This document shows positions 5,779 to 13,952 of a DNA stretch of 23,806 nucleotides, piece after piece. The notes beneath the pieces are model-generated. The model was not told where the DNA came from. It did not search any database and worked only from the letters and a program-made list of their open reading frames with translations. This DNA comes from Gracilaria vermiculophylla (taxonomy: Eukaryota > Rhodophyta > Florideophyceae > Gracilariales > Gracilariaceae). The stretch's first letter is position 1, and each line of letters starts with the position of its first letter. The position numbers and the translations under genes are program-made. The stretch lies in assembly GCA_019155205.2 (NCBI GenBank), contig JAHNZQ020000003.1:1-23806 (forward strand), written 5' to 3'.

Positions 5779-6906
5779 ATGTTCGCACTGCGTCAGTTAT
5801 TTTCTCGCTTCGACACAATTTTATTTTTTGCGATTCTCAGTCTGTCGCTTTTAGGGTTGATGACAATGTATACCCACGTTGGCGACAACGCATTTTTTGA
5901 TCGGCAAGTTATTTGGATTCTGCTGGCAGTTGTGTGTTTGTTTGCGGCAATGATTCCTGACTATCGGTTTCTTCGCGTTGGGAACAGTGCATTTTACCTG
6001 TACGTAGCTACGGTCGCGGCGTTGGTGCTGGTGCTATTTGTGGGAGAGATCACTCTCGGTGCGCAAAGCCGATTTGATTTAGGTTTCTTCTCGCTTCAGC
6101 CATCTGACCCAGCCAAAGTTGTCTTGGTTGCTGTGTTGGCAAAGTACTTTGCAAAGCGACATGAACTAATTGGTGATTTTCGTCACATTGTCATATCTGG
6201 ATTGTACGCACTGATTGTGTTTGGCTTAGTCTTTATTCAGCCTGACTTTGGGTCGGCGATTATCTTGTTCTTTGTATGGCTTGGGATGGTGCTTGTATCT
6301 GGTATTAAGTGGCGTCACTTACTGACAGTTTTTGTGCTTGGGACAATCGCCTTTGGTGGTATGTGGCAGTTCGCCTTTCAAGAATATCAAAAAGAGCGGA
6401 TTATGACATTTCTTGATCCGCTCTCAGACATTCAAGGAGCGGGATACAATGCGTATCAGTCGACGGTGGCGATTGGCTCAGGACAGTTATTTGGAAAGGG
6501 GATCGGGTACGGTACACAGTCGAAGTTCCAGTTTTTGCCTGAGTATGAGACAGACTTTATCTTTGCTGCATTTGCAGAAGAGTGGGGGCTGGTCGGAGTC
6601 GTGCTGTTGTTTAGTTTATTTATCGTAGTAGTGTGGCGACTTCTTCATCATGCGGTGCAAGCGGCGACTAATTTTGAACGCTTATTTACCACTGGTGTAG
6701 CGGTGCTATTTATCGCCCACTTTTTTGTACATATTGGCATGAATATTGGATTGCTTCCGGTGACCGGAACTACCATTCCATTTTTAAGCTACGGCGGCTC
6801 TCATTTGCTGACAGAATTTATTGCGGTTGGGATGGTGTTAGGAATGCGCCGGTATCAGCCGGTAGCGGATCGACAGTCGCAGACAGAATTGTTTCCAGAT
6901 CCTTAA
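5779..6906 (+). CDS. rodA: Rod-shape SEDS glycosyltransferase RodA
   Basis: The 375-aa polytopic membrane protein belongs to the SEDS family (FtsW/RodA/SpoVE), peptidoglycan polymerases that extend glycan strands from lipid II together with a class B PBP. Diagnostic segments are QPDFGSA (155-161), GIGYGTQSKFQFLPEYETDF (241-260) and the final loop LPVTGTTIPFLSYGGS (326-341). The Asp in ETDF (D259) corresponds to the catalytic Asp of the family. The FAEEWGLVG form fits RodA better than FtsW. About ten membrane segments can be read. The start at 5779 follows the -10 box. Its stop codon overlaps by two bases the stop of the converging glycosyltransferase gene. Confidence 0.93.
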   Translation: MFALRQLFSRFDTILFFAILSLSLLGLMTMYTHVGDNAFFDRQVIWILLAVVCLFAAMIPDYRFLRVGNSAFYLYVATVAALVLVLFVGEITLGAQSRFDLGFFSLQPSDPAKVVLVAVLAKYFAKRHELIGDFRHIVISGLYALIVFGLVFIQPDFGSAIILFFVWLGMVLVSGIKWRHLLTVFVLGTIAFGGMWQFAFQEYQKERIMTFLDPLSDIQGAGYNAYQSTVAIGSGQLFGKGIGYGTQSKFQFLPEYETDFIFAAFAEEWGLVGVVLLFSLFIVVVWRLLHHAVQAATNFERLFTTGVAVLFIAHFFVHIGMNIGLLPVTGTTIPFLSYGGSHLLTEFIAVGMVLGMRRYQPVADRQSQTELFPDP

Positions 6907-8060
6907 GGACGATACGCGAGTTTGGTCTGATCGATCATGCTGTCTAGAGTGTAGTCAGTCTCTACGGTAGTCTTGAACGCTGATCCCAACTGAACCCGTA
7001 CTGTTTCGTTGGACGTTAGTTCAGTTAGTCTGTTGGTGAGTTCAGTCACGTCGTTGGGGTTGAAGAGTAAGCCGTTTTGGGTGTGTGTGATTACTTCCGG
7101 AATACCACAGACGTTGCTTGCAATAGTAGGTAGACCAGCAGCGCCAGCTTCTAACAGTGCGTACGGCAATCCTTCCTGGAAAGAGGGAAGCAGGAACATG
7201 TCGGCAGCCTTGAGATACAGTCGCGCGTCAGTGACAGGCCCAAGCAGTGTAATGGTGTCGGTGGCATGCTCATCTTCGATTACACGTTGCAGATGTGCAC
7301 GCAATACACCATCGCCAATGATGAGGTAATGGATGGGAGTGGGTGGTCTCGTACGGTTGTGCGCGGCGACGGCTTTGACGGCAGTGGTGATGTTTTTCTT
7401 GGGGTGTAGCTCCGCCACGGTCATAAGGACAAGCGCGCCTGGTGCCGTCGCCGCGCCCTCCCTCCACAACAACCTCTCTCGCGCCTCAGTACGCGGCAAG
7501 AAGTCTATTGGAGGTACCGCGTTGTAGACAACATCAGTGTATTTGTGTGTGATAAACGGCATCTTGGCGTGCGCGATGTCGTAGTGCGAAATGGGAATGA
7601 GTCGATGAGAGAGTAGAGCTGTCAGGTACATCCCGAGCCAGGTAAGTACGCGCCACCACAGTGGCCGCGGTTCTAGAAACGGCCAGCCGTGAATGGTAAA
7701 GACAATGTGCGGTACGCCAGCGAGCCTGGCGACGAATGCTCCGGTGAGGCCGGCTTTCGAGCTATTAAGATGCACGATATCCGGACGCTGTGTGCGGTAC
7801 AGTCGCCATAGCGAGCGTAGCGACTGCCATTCTTTAAGCGGATTCACATTGCGCTGCCAACCGGCCACTTCGTGCACAGGGACGCCAGCGGCTTCTAATT
7901 TTTCGCGCATGATACCCGTCCCACCACAGCCGACGGCTACTACATACTCGGTTTGCATACCAACCACCACCTCATAGACGTAGCGCTGGGCACCACCCCA
8001 ATTACTTTTTGTAATAAGGAAGAGTAACTTCTTTTTATTTTGCGTAGCTGTGTTACTCAT
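6903..8060 (-). CDS. GT4-type glycosyltransferase
   Basis: The 385-aa protein is a GT-B fold glycosyltransferase of the GT4/group 1 type, transferring an activated sugar to a glycan or lipid acceptor at the cytoplasmic membrane face. The N-terminal domain has a glycine-rich acceptor loop WGGAQRY (21-27). The C-terminal domain shows ELHPKKN (217-223) and the E-x7-E nucleotide-sugar motif (E296 to E304, in EGLPYALLEAGAAGLP). The open frame continues upstream to 8186, but the MSNTATQNKKK start at 8060 gives the expected domain start and has TATAAA just upstream. It is divergent from the sugar-phosphate transferase gene, suggesting a joint role in surface glycan synthesis. The exact sugar cannot be told. 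Confidence 0.88.
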   Translation of the reverse strand: MSNTATQNKKKLLFLITKSNWGGAQRYVYEVVVGMQTEYVVAVGCGGTGIMREKLEAAGVPVHEVAGWQRNVNPLKEWQSLRSLWRLYRTQRPDIVHLNSSKAGLTGAFVARLAGVPHIVFTIHGWPFLEPRPLWWRVLTWLGMYLTALLSHRLIPISHYDIAHAKMPFITHKYTDVVYNAVPPIDFLPRTEARERLLWREGAATAPGALVLMTVAELHPKKNITTAVKAVAAHNRTRPPTPIHYLIIGDGVLRAHLQRVIEDEHATDTITLLGPVTDARLYLKAADMFLLPSFQEGLPYALLEAGAAGLPTIASNVCGIPEVITHTQNGLLFNPNDVTELTNRLTELTSNETVRVQLGSAFKTTVETDYTLDSMIDQTKLAYRP

Positions 8061-8327
8061 AAGGTTTATACAAAACGTAATTGTGTCGGACCTCCTACAG
8101 CCTGTCTCGTTTCTCTCGGTAGCGGCTGTTCCTCCACTTCGCTCCGGACCAGAGAAAACGAGAAGCGGTTCCCGTTTTCTCCCCAATTGGATTTGGTAAT
8201 TAAAAATAATAATTTTGGTTTCACAGATTTATCCATAGCTGTAGTCTATTGTACATAGAGTAGCGCACTTTTTATAACCTTCCTATTGCGCTTTTTGTTG
8301 CCTCGGGTAGGATAGATTTACTTATTT
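8061..8327. promoter_or_regulatory. Divergent control region between two glycan genes
   Basis: This 267-nt AT-rich stretch drives both neighbours. To the left TATAAA (plus 8066-8071, minus strand) lies 4-5 nt from ATG 8060. To the right TAGGAT (8308-8313) with TTGCGC (8286-8291, 16-nt spacer) precedes ATG 8328. A 9-bp hairpin GAGAAAACG/CGTTTTCTC is at 8152-8160/8173-8181; CTCGTTTCTC at 8106-8115 can compete for the same strand. No ORF here looks real. Confidence 0.45.
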
Positions 8328-9683
8328 ATGGGCGAGCGAGCGCGAGAACTCACATATCTTATCCTTGGCGATATAGTCGTGTTCTTGTTTTCGTTATGGC
8401 TGATGTTGTTGTTGCGCTACATGGAGATTCCTGCCAGTGAGCGACTGGATGCACATGTACCGCCGTTTCTTTTCTTCTCAGCGGTTTGGCTAGGTGTATT
8501 TTTCATTCTTGGTTTATATGACAAACACACCAGCTTACTTAAAAAATCGTTACTATCTCGCATTCTGTATGCGCAAGTGCTGAATGTACTGGTGGCGGCC
8601 ACCTTATTTTTCATCATTCCATTTGGCATTGCACCGAAAACTAATCTAGTGCTGTATCTCATTATCTCAAGCGTTTTACTCAGTGTGTGGCGCTTGGGAG
8701 TTGCGCCATATATTTCTTCACCGCGACAGCGATACAAGGCTATTCTCATTGCAGATGGTGAAGAGGCAGTTGAGTTGGTAGACGAAATCAACAATAACGA
8801 TCGCTACAACTACTACTTTATTCGGATTTTAGACAAATCTGCCCTTACAAAAACTGAGAACGTTGAAAAAAAACTCGTGGAGCTTATAACCAAAGAACAA
8901 GTCGAACTAATTGTGGCAGACCCGCGTCATGCAGCCGTCGCCAGCTTTTTACCAGTATTGTTCGATTTATCGTTTTTGCGCTTTGCGTTTACGTTCCTTG
9001 ATTTTAATCGACTGTATAGTGATACGTTTGATCGTGTGCCAGTGGGTATGCTGAATTATGATTGGTTCATTGCCCATGTCTCACAATCACGCAAAACCAT
9101 GTACGACGTCATTAAGCGAATGATTGATGTTGTTGGAGCAGTGGCGTTATTGTTGCCTGCGGCTGTACTGTTTCCTTTCATCGCTATCGCGATAAAGCTT
9201 GATGATGCTGGTCCGCTGGTTTATAAAACCACACGAGTTGGGCAGCACAACCGCCCGATCACCATCTATAAGTATCGTACTAAAAATGGTTCAGACACTG
9301 GTACTGCAGCACTAAAAAGTGAGTTGGTCGACACTCGAGTTGGTCGATGGTTGCGGGTAACCCGACTTGATGAGTTGCCGCAGCTAGTTAACGTCTTGCG
9401 CGGTGATCTATCGTTCATCGGACCACGTCCTGAGATGCCGGCACTTGCGAGCGAATACGCAAAAGCAATTCCGTATTACAACACACGCCATTTCTTAAAG
9501 CCCGGTTTGTCTGGTTGGGCACAGATCAATGATTCAGATGCGCCACGCGGTGGTGTGGATGTGCCGCGCACGCGCTCAAAATTATCGTACGATCTATATT
9601 ATTTAGAGCGACGCTCACTGTTTCTGGATGTGCAGATTGCACTGAAAACAATTGCAACAATTTTGATGCGCACAGGGACGTAG
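8328..9683 (+). CDS. Polyprenyl-phosphate sugar-1-phosphate transferase (WbaP/WcaJ-like)
   Basis: The 451-aa protein resembles polyisoprenyl-phosphate hexose-1-phosphate transferases, which begin surface glycan synthesis by moving sugar-1-phosphate from a nucleotide sugar to the lipid carrier. It has several N-terminal membrane helices (about 9-125), a soluble CoA-binding-like middle (about 135-250), and the conserved C-terminal catalytic domain from KRMIDVVGA (263-271). Motifs present are YKYRT (314-318), RLDELPQL (346-353, with the catalytic Asp-Glu pair), GDLSFIGPRPEMP (359-371), KPGLSGWAQIN (391-401) and the final KLSYDLYYLE block. Length and layout are normal. Together with the adjacent GT4 enzyme and the epimerase it forms a glycan assembly locus. 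Confidence 0.92.
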   Translation: MGERARELTYLILGDIVVFLFSLWLMLLLRYMEIPASERLDAHVPPFLFFSAVWLGVFFILGLYDKHTSLLKKSLLSRILYAQVLNVLVAATLFFIIPFGIAPKTNLVLYLIISSVLLSVWRLGVAPYISSPRQRYKAILIADGEEAVELVDEINNNDRYNYYFIRILDKSALTKTENVEKKLVELITKEQVELIVADPRHAAVASFLPVLFDLSFLRFAFTFLDFNRLYSDTFDRVPVGMLNYDWFIAHVSQSRKTMYDVIKRMIDVVGAVALLLPAAVLFPFIAIAIKLDDAGPLVYKTTRVGQHNRPITIYKYRTKNGSDTGTAALKSELVDTRVGRWLRVTRLDELPQLVNVLRGDLSFIGPRPEMPALASEYAKAIPYYNTRHFLKPGLSGWAQINDSDAPRGGVDVPRTRSKLSYDLYYLERRSLFLDVQIALKTIATILMRTGT

Positions 9684-9710
9684 TGTCACTTTACTTGTGC
9701 GTCGATACGT

Positions 9711-9716
9711 TATACT
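9711..9716 (+). promoter_or_regulatory. -10 element, leaderless start of epimerase gene
   Basis: TATACT ends 6 nt before ATG 9723. No SD can be present between them. Confidence 0.6.
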
Positions 9717-9722
9717 CGGTAT

Positions 9723-10631
9723 ATGAAAATTGTAATCACTGGTGGAGCTGGATTTATTGGGAGTAATTTGTGTGAGTATGTGCTGGGGAATCAGGCCGGC
9801 GCTGAGGTCGTCGTCGTAGACGACCTCAGCGCCGGCCGCCGCGAACTGCTCCCAGCTGGCGTGGCATTTCACGAACTAGATATTCGAGATACCGCATCAC
9901 TCACCAAAGTCTGCGCTGGCGCTGATGTAATCGTTCATCTTGCAGCACAACCGCGCGTACAATACTCCATTGAAGATCCTGTATCGACTCATGACGTAAA
10001 CGTGAATGGGACGTTGAGTGTGCTTGAAGCCGCGCGAGCCGCCGGTGTGGGTAGGGTGGTGTTTGCTGCTTCAAGTGCAGCGTATGGTGATCAAGAAACT
10101 ATGCCACTCTCGCTTGATGCAACGTCTGAACCCAAAAGCCCATATGCATTACATAAACTGATGGGGGAGCAGCTGCTGGCACTTTGGCATGAGTTGTACG
10201 GTCTCCAAACTGTGTCGCTGCGATTCTTTAATGTGTATGGTCCACACCTCGATCCGGAAGGGCCGTATGCGTTGGTAATCGGACGGTTCCTAAAATTAGC
10301 TCAAGCAGGTGCACCGCTTACTATCACGGGTGATGGTGAGCAGACACGCGACTTTGTCCATGTGCATGATGTGGCTGCAGCCATTCTGGCTGCAGCCACC
10401 AACCCCAACGTCGGTCACGGTGAAGTGCTCAATATTGGTGCTGGAGAGCAAACAAGCGTTAACGATCTTGCGGCCATGATTGGTGGGGATGTTGAGTATA
10501 TTGAACCACGCATAGAACCTAGATATGCACAAGCAGACATCTCAAAAACTACCGAACTGCTTGACTGGCAGCCAGCAGTTGCTTTGGGGGACGGAATAAC
10601 TGAACTGAAAAAAGAGTTTGGGTTGAAGTAA
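9723..10631 (+). CDS. NAD-dependent nucleotide-sugar epimerase/dehydratase
   Basis: The 302-aa extended short-chain dehydrogenase/reductase resembles UDP-glucose 4-epimerase (GalE-like). The Rossmann NAD motif GGAGFIGSN is at 7-15, and the acidic end of beta-2 (VVDDLS) at 31-36 fits NAD binding. HLAAQ (72-76), SSAAYG (117-122) and the catalytic Y141-x3-K145 (YALHK) are intact, as are RFFNVYGP and GDGEQTRDFVHV in the C-terminal half. It probably supplies a nucleotide sugar to the neighbouring transferases; substrate specificity cannot be read. Two perfect hairpins lie within the coding sequence (9794-9837, 10371-10399), which is unusual. Confidence 0.92.
   Translation: MKIVITGGAGFIGSNLCEYVLGNQAGAEVVVVDDLSAGRRELLPAGVAFHELDIRDTASLTKVCAGADVIVHLAAQPRVQYSIEDPVSTHDVNVNGTLSVLEAARAAGVGRVVFAASSAAYGDQETMPLSLDATSEPKSPYALHKLMGEQLLALWHELYGLQTVSLRFFNVYGPHLDPEGPYALVIGRFLKLAQAGAPLTITGDGEQTRDFVHVHDVAAAILAAATNPNVGHGEVLNIGAGEQTSVNDLAAMIGGDVEYIEPRIEPRYAQADISKTTELLDWQPAVALGDGITELKKEFGLK
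9794..9837. repeat. Perfect 19-bp inverted repeat inside the epimerase gene
   Basis: Positions 9794-9812 are exactly complementary to 9819-9837, with a 6-nt loop GTCGTA. The arms are GC-rich. The core pairs codon for codon (AGAEVV against DDLSAG) at the conserved end of Rossmann strand beta-2. The hairpin starts ~70 nt after the start of translation. Confidence 0.9.
10371..10399. repeat. Perfect 13-bp hairpin inside the epimerase gene
   Basis: GTGGCTGCAGCCA, loop TTC, TGGCTGCAGCCAC. It encodes an alanine-rich segment (VAAAILAAAT). Confidence 0.88.
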
Positions 10632-10661
10632 GATTTGTTACAGCTTTTTTCTTTGCTTTTA

Positions 10662-10670
10662 TGCTACACT
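10662..10670 (+). promoter_or_regulatory. Extended -10 element, leaderless start of folD
   Basis: TGC-TACACT ends 7 nt before ATG 10678. No -35 box at normal spacing is evident. Confidence 0.6.
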
Positions 10671-10677
10671 GCCGACC

Positions 10678-11484
10678 ATGATTATTGATGGACGAGCAAT
10701 CGCTGTAGAAATTTTAGAAGCAGTAAAAAACAGCGTGGCGAAGCTGGAAGCTTCACCGCGGCTAACCATCATCACTGCGTCACCGAATCTTGAAACTAAA
10801 AAATATCTTGAGCTAAAAAAGCGCAAAGCGTCAGAGGTTGGTATAGTCACAACCGTGGTTGAGTTGCTGGAAGGTTGTAATACAGACGAGGTGGTGCAGA
10901 CGGTAAAAAATGCAGCGGAAAGCGCTGACGGAATTGTGGTGCAATTACCATTGCCAGAGCAAATTGATACTAATAAAGTGCTGGCTACAGTTCCAACGAC
11001 ACACGACGTCGACGCAATTCACTACAGCGGAGAGCGGGAGATTTTGCCTCCGGTGGTAGGAGCAATTTCTGAAATCGCAAAACGACATGGCGTAGACTTT
11101 ACCGACAAAGCGGTAACAATTATTGGCGCTGGACAATTGGTTGGCGCACCGGCGTTGTTGTGGGTGAGCGCATACACGTCAAACGTGAAAGTGATTACCG
11201 ATAGCACTCCAGAAACGGAGTCGGCGGCCGCTATCGCGGCCGCCGACATCATCATCTCTGGTGCCGGCTATCCGCAACTGCTCAAGCCAGAAAACATAAA
11301 AGAAGGCGTTGTAATTTTTGACGCCGGCACAAGTGAAGACGGCGGAGCGCTAGCCGGCGACGCTGATCGAGCTTGCGCAGAAAAAGCCGCACTCTTTACC
11401 CCAGTACCGGGCGGTATTGGTCCAATAACTATTGCATACTTGTTGCAAAATCTCATGACGCTGCTGGAGGAGCTACGTCAATAG
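10678..11484 (+). CDS. folD: FolD-like methylene-tetrahydrofolate dehydrogenase/cyclohydrolase, divergent
   Basis: The 268-aa protein matches FolD, which interconverts methylene-, methenyl- and formyl-tetrahydrofolate for one-carbon metabolism. Present are Y43-x3-K47 (YLELK, the catalytic pair), DGIVVQLPLP (84-93) and the signature TPVPGGIGPIT (241-251). Several normally strict positions differ: the usual PCTP after the first domain reads PPVVGA (124-129), the usual DVDG reads DVDA (110-113), and the dinucleotide loop, usually GRS-x-x-VG, reads GAGQLVG (150-156). It is also slightly short (typical 280-300). It is probably an active CPR-type variant, but cofactor use or one of the two activities could differ. 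It stands alone between the epimerase and secD. Confidence 0.85.
   Translation: MIIDGRAIAVEILEAVKNSVAKLEASPRLTIITASPNLETKKYLELKKRKASEVGIVTTVVELLEGCNTDEVVQTVKNAAESADGIVVQLPLPEQIDTNKVLATVPTTHDVDAIHYSGEREILPPVVGAISEIAKRHGVDFTDKAVTIIGAGQLVGAPALLWVSAYTSNVKVITDSTPETESAAAIAAADIIISGAGYPQLLKPENIKEGVVIFDAGTSEDGGALAGDADRACAEKAALFTPVPGGIGPITIAYLLQNLMTLLEELRQ
11220..11247. repeat. Perfect 12-bp hairpin inside folD
   Basis: A GC-only-rich arm at 11220-11231, loop TATC, and its exact complement at 11236-11247 contain two NotI-like GCGGCCGC cores. It encodes another alanine-rich stretch (SAAAIAAAD). Confidence 0.88.
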
Positions 11485-11501
11485 TTTGAGCAAGTTGAAT
11501 A

Positions 11502-11510
11502 TGGTATAAA
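11502..11510 (+). promoter_or_regulatory. Extended -10 promoter of the secDF operon
   Basis: TGG-TATAAA lies 12 nt before ATG 11523, giving a leader of about 5-6 nt at most. No SD and no good -35 box are seen. Confidence 0.55.
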
Positions 11511-11522
11511 TACGCAACTATT

Positions 11523-12947
11523 ATGTCTGAATCGAATTCTTCTTCAGAAGGCGCACAATCATTTTTACGTTGGTTTCGCATAGCAGTATTAGCTGTGGTC
11601 CTCGCTTGGCTTGGCGGCACCGTGTATACCAACGCTACTGCGCAGGAAGCTGAGCAACCATTTAAACTTGGTCTTGACTTGGCCGGTGGCTCACATCTTG
11701 TCTATGAAGCAGACACAAGCAACGTTGACCCACTTGAGGTAAACGAACTCATGAATGTTTTGCGTGACGTGATTGAGCGTCGGGTTAATATCTTTGGCGT
11801 GTCTGAGCCGGTGGTGTATGTCGAGCAGAGCAGTTTTGTGACCGAGACGCCGATTGAGCGGCTGGTGGTTGAGTTGCCGGGTGTGAGCGATGTCTCGCAG
11901 GCGGTGGAAGAGATTGGCAAGACACCACTTTTGGAATTTAAACTATTAGATACCTCACTACTTGGAGCGAGTGACCCGCTGCAGTCGCTGGAAAGTTTGG
12001 CAGAGGTAGCAACTAGCACAGCGACCACCGCTGTCGCTCAAAACCTCGATCCGTTTGTTGATACAGGTCTGACTGGCCGCTACCTTGAGACTGCGTCACT
12101 CGAGTTTGCTGGTGGGAATTCTGGACAGCTTGCCAACGAGCCATTGGTGAGTGTGCGCTTCAATAGTGAAGGCAGCAAGCTCTTTGCTGAGATTACGCGT
12201 AACAACGTGGGTGAACAACTAGGAATCTTTCTCGATGGCGAATTGCTATCATCGCCGGTTATACGGGAGTCTATCGTTGGCGGTACCGCACAAATATCGG
12301 GTGGCTTTACACCAGATGAGGCGCGCGCACTAGCGCAAAACCTTTCGTTCGGGGCGCTTCCGCTGCCAATTGAACTGCAGAGCACGCAGACTATCGGCGC
12401 GACACTGGGGGAAGAAGTGCTCGGCAAAGGTGCACAGGCTGCTGTCATTGGGCTTCTGTTGATTTTAGTATTTATGGCAGCGTGGTACCGCTTACCGGGA
12501 GTGATAGCCGGTGTGGCTCTCCTATCGTATGTCACTATTATGCTTGTTCTCTTTCAATATATCCCGGTCACACTAACAGCCGCTGGATTAGCTGGATTTA
12601 TAATCTCACTCGGTATGGCAGTGGACGCCAACGTACTCGTGTTTGAGCGCATGAAAGAAGAGTATCGCGCCGGCAAGAATAGTCGTGAAGCTGCGCGTGA
12701 TGGGTTTAGCCGGGCGTGGAGTGCCATTCGCGACGGTAACATCACGAGTCTACTCTCGGCGGTGATTCTGTTTTGGTTTGGCACTAGTTTGGTCAAAGGC
12801 TTCGCGCTGGTGTTTGGGCTTGGTGTGGCAGTGTCGATGCTCTCAGCGCTGGTAGTTACTCGCACACTCTTGATTGCACTGCCAGAGCGAAGTAAAGACG
12901 ATGGCACGCTGCTCGGGAAATTATTTGGTAATGGTCTGAATAAGTAG
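11523..12947 (+). CDS. secD: Protein translocase subunit SecD
   Basis: The 474-aa inner-membrane protein of the Sec accessory motor pulls exported proteins outward using the proton-motive force, with SecF. The first membrane helix is at about 15-33, followed by the conserved LGLDLAGGSHLVYE (49-62). A large extracytoplasmic domain reaches to about residue 300, and then the five-helix RND-type block has GMAVDANVLVFERMKEE and the late GTSLVKGFALVFGLG motif. Length is normal for a compact SecD. The secF start follows one base after the stop, so the two are translationally coupled. It fits the many exported proteins seen nearby. Confidence 0.95.
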   Translation: MSESNSSSEGAQSFLRWFRIAVLAVVLAWLGGTVYTNATAQEAEQPFKLGLDLAGGSHLVYEADTSNVDPLEVNELMNVLRDVIERRVNIFGVSEPVVYVEQSSFVTETPIERLVVELPGVSDVSQAVEEIGKTPLLEFKLLDTSLLGASDPLQSLESLAEVATSTATTAVAQNLDPFVDTGLTGRYLETASLEFAGGNSGQLANEPLVSVRFNSEGSKLFAEITRNNVGEQLGIFLDGELLSSPVIRESIVGGTAQISGGFTPDEARALAQNLSFGALPLPIELQSTQTIGATLGEEVLGKGAQAAVIGLLLILVFMAAWYRLPGVIAGVALLSYVTIMLVLFQYIPVTLTAAGLAGFIISLGMAVDANVLVFERMKEEYRAGKNSREAARDGFSRAWSAIRDGNITSLLSAVILFWFGTSLVKGFALVFGLGVAVSMLSALVVTRTLLIALPERSKDDGTLLGKLFGNGLNK

Positions 12948-12948
12948 T

Positions 12949-13947
12949 ATGTATATCATCACCAATCGGAAATTATTTTTAAGTATTGCCACTGTTGTGG
13001 TGGCGCTGTCTGTCGTTATTATTGCATTCTTTGGATTGCGACTGGGGATTGACTTCACCGGAGGGGCGCTGACTGAAGTGTCGTATGAGGCTGCGCCAGA
13101 TAAGGCTGCGCTTGAGTCTGTATTACAAGCACAAGGACTTGACGGTTCTTCAGTCCGACAATCACTCGATGAAACTGGCCGAGACGCATTTTTGCTGCGG
13201 ACGCGTGATCTCTCAGAACCAGAGCGCATCGCGCTAACCGATGCAGTGGTAGAGTTGGGTGCCGGTGGTGAAATCAGCCGTTTCACTTCCATTGGTCCGG
13301 TGATTGGTCAGGAACTGCGAGATAAAGCTGTCTGGGCGCTAGCGGGTGTACTGGCCGTTATTATTCTTTACGTAGCGTACGCTTTTGCCGGTATTGGTAC
13401 GCCGGTGCGCTCAGTGACGTACGGGTTTATCACAATTGTGGTGCTGATGCATGATGTGCTCGTGCCAACGGCAGTGATGAGCGTGCTCGGGTATCTTGCA
13501 GGCGCAGAAGTTGATGTGTTATTTGTGATGGCACTCTTGGCGGTACTTGGATATTCGGTAAATGACACCATTGTTATTTTCGACCGAGTACGAGAAAACT
13601 TGGTCAACAACCGCACTGAGCACAAACGAATGGTACAAGAAGTAGGTGAGCTCGAGCGTGAAGAAATCACCTATACGCTGACACGTCCGTACGCTGAGCT
13701 GGTTGGTGAGGCAGTGGAGCAAAGTATTGCTCGGTCTATCAATACCTCCATCACTACCTCGCTGGCACTGGTTGCGCTCTACTTTTTTGGTGGCGCGGTC
13801 ACACAAACATTCGCGCTGGTGTTACTGGCGGGTGTTATCGCGGGTACCTACTCATCGATTTGTATCGCCAGTCCGCTCGTGGTCGCGTACGCCAAGTGGC
13901 GCGGTGTGGCGGTCGAGAACTTTGATGCAACAAATGAAGCAAAATAG
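12949..13947 (+). CDS. secF: Protein translocase subunit SecF
   Basis: The 332-aa partner of SecD shows LGIDFTGGALTEV near the N-terminus, and the RND-type block with GYSVNDTIVIFDRVREN and RSINTSITTSLALVALYFFGG. Six membrane segments can be read. There is no SD; the start codon is one base after the secD stop, so translation probably depends on reinitiation or coupling. The next gene starts 5 nt after its stop. Confidence 0.95.
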   Translation: MYIITNRKLFLSIATVVVALSVVIIAFFGLRLGIDFTGGALTEVSYEAAPDKAALESVLQAQGLDGSSVRQSLDETGRDAFLLRTRDLSEPERIALTDAVVELGAGGEISRFTSIGPVIGQELRDKAVWALAGVLAVIILYVAYAFAGIGTPVRSVTYGFITIVVLMHDVLVPTAVMSVLGYLAGAEVDVLFVMALLAVLGYSVNDTIVIFDRVRENLVNNRTEHKRMVQEVGELEREEITYTLTRPYAELVGEAVEQSIARSINTSITTSLALVALYFFGGAVTQTFALVLLAGVIAGTYSSICIASPLVVAYAKWRGVAVENFDATNEAK

Positions 13948-13952
13948 CACGT

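Noticed and set aside
8061..8186. 42-residue N-terminal extension of the glycosyltransferase
   Set aside because: The extension has no family similarity and covers the putative promoter; the GT-B fold begins right after ATG 8060.
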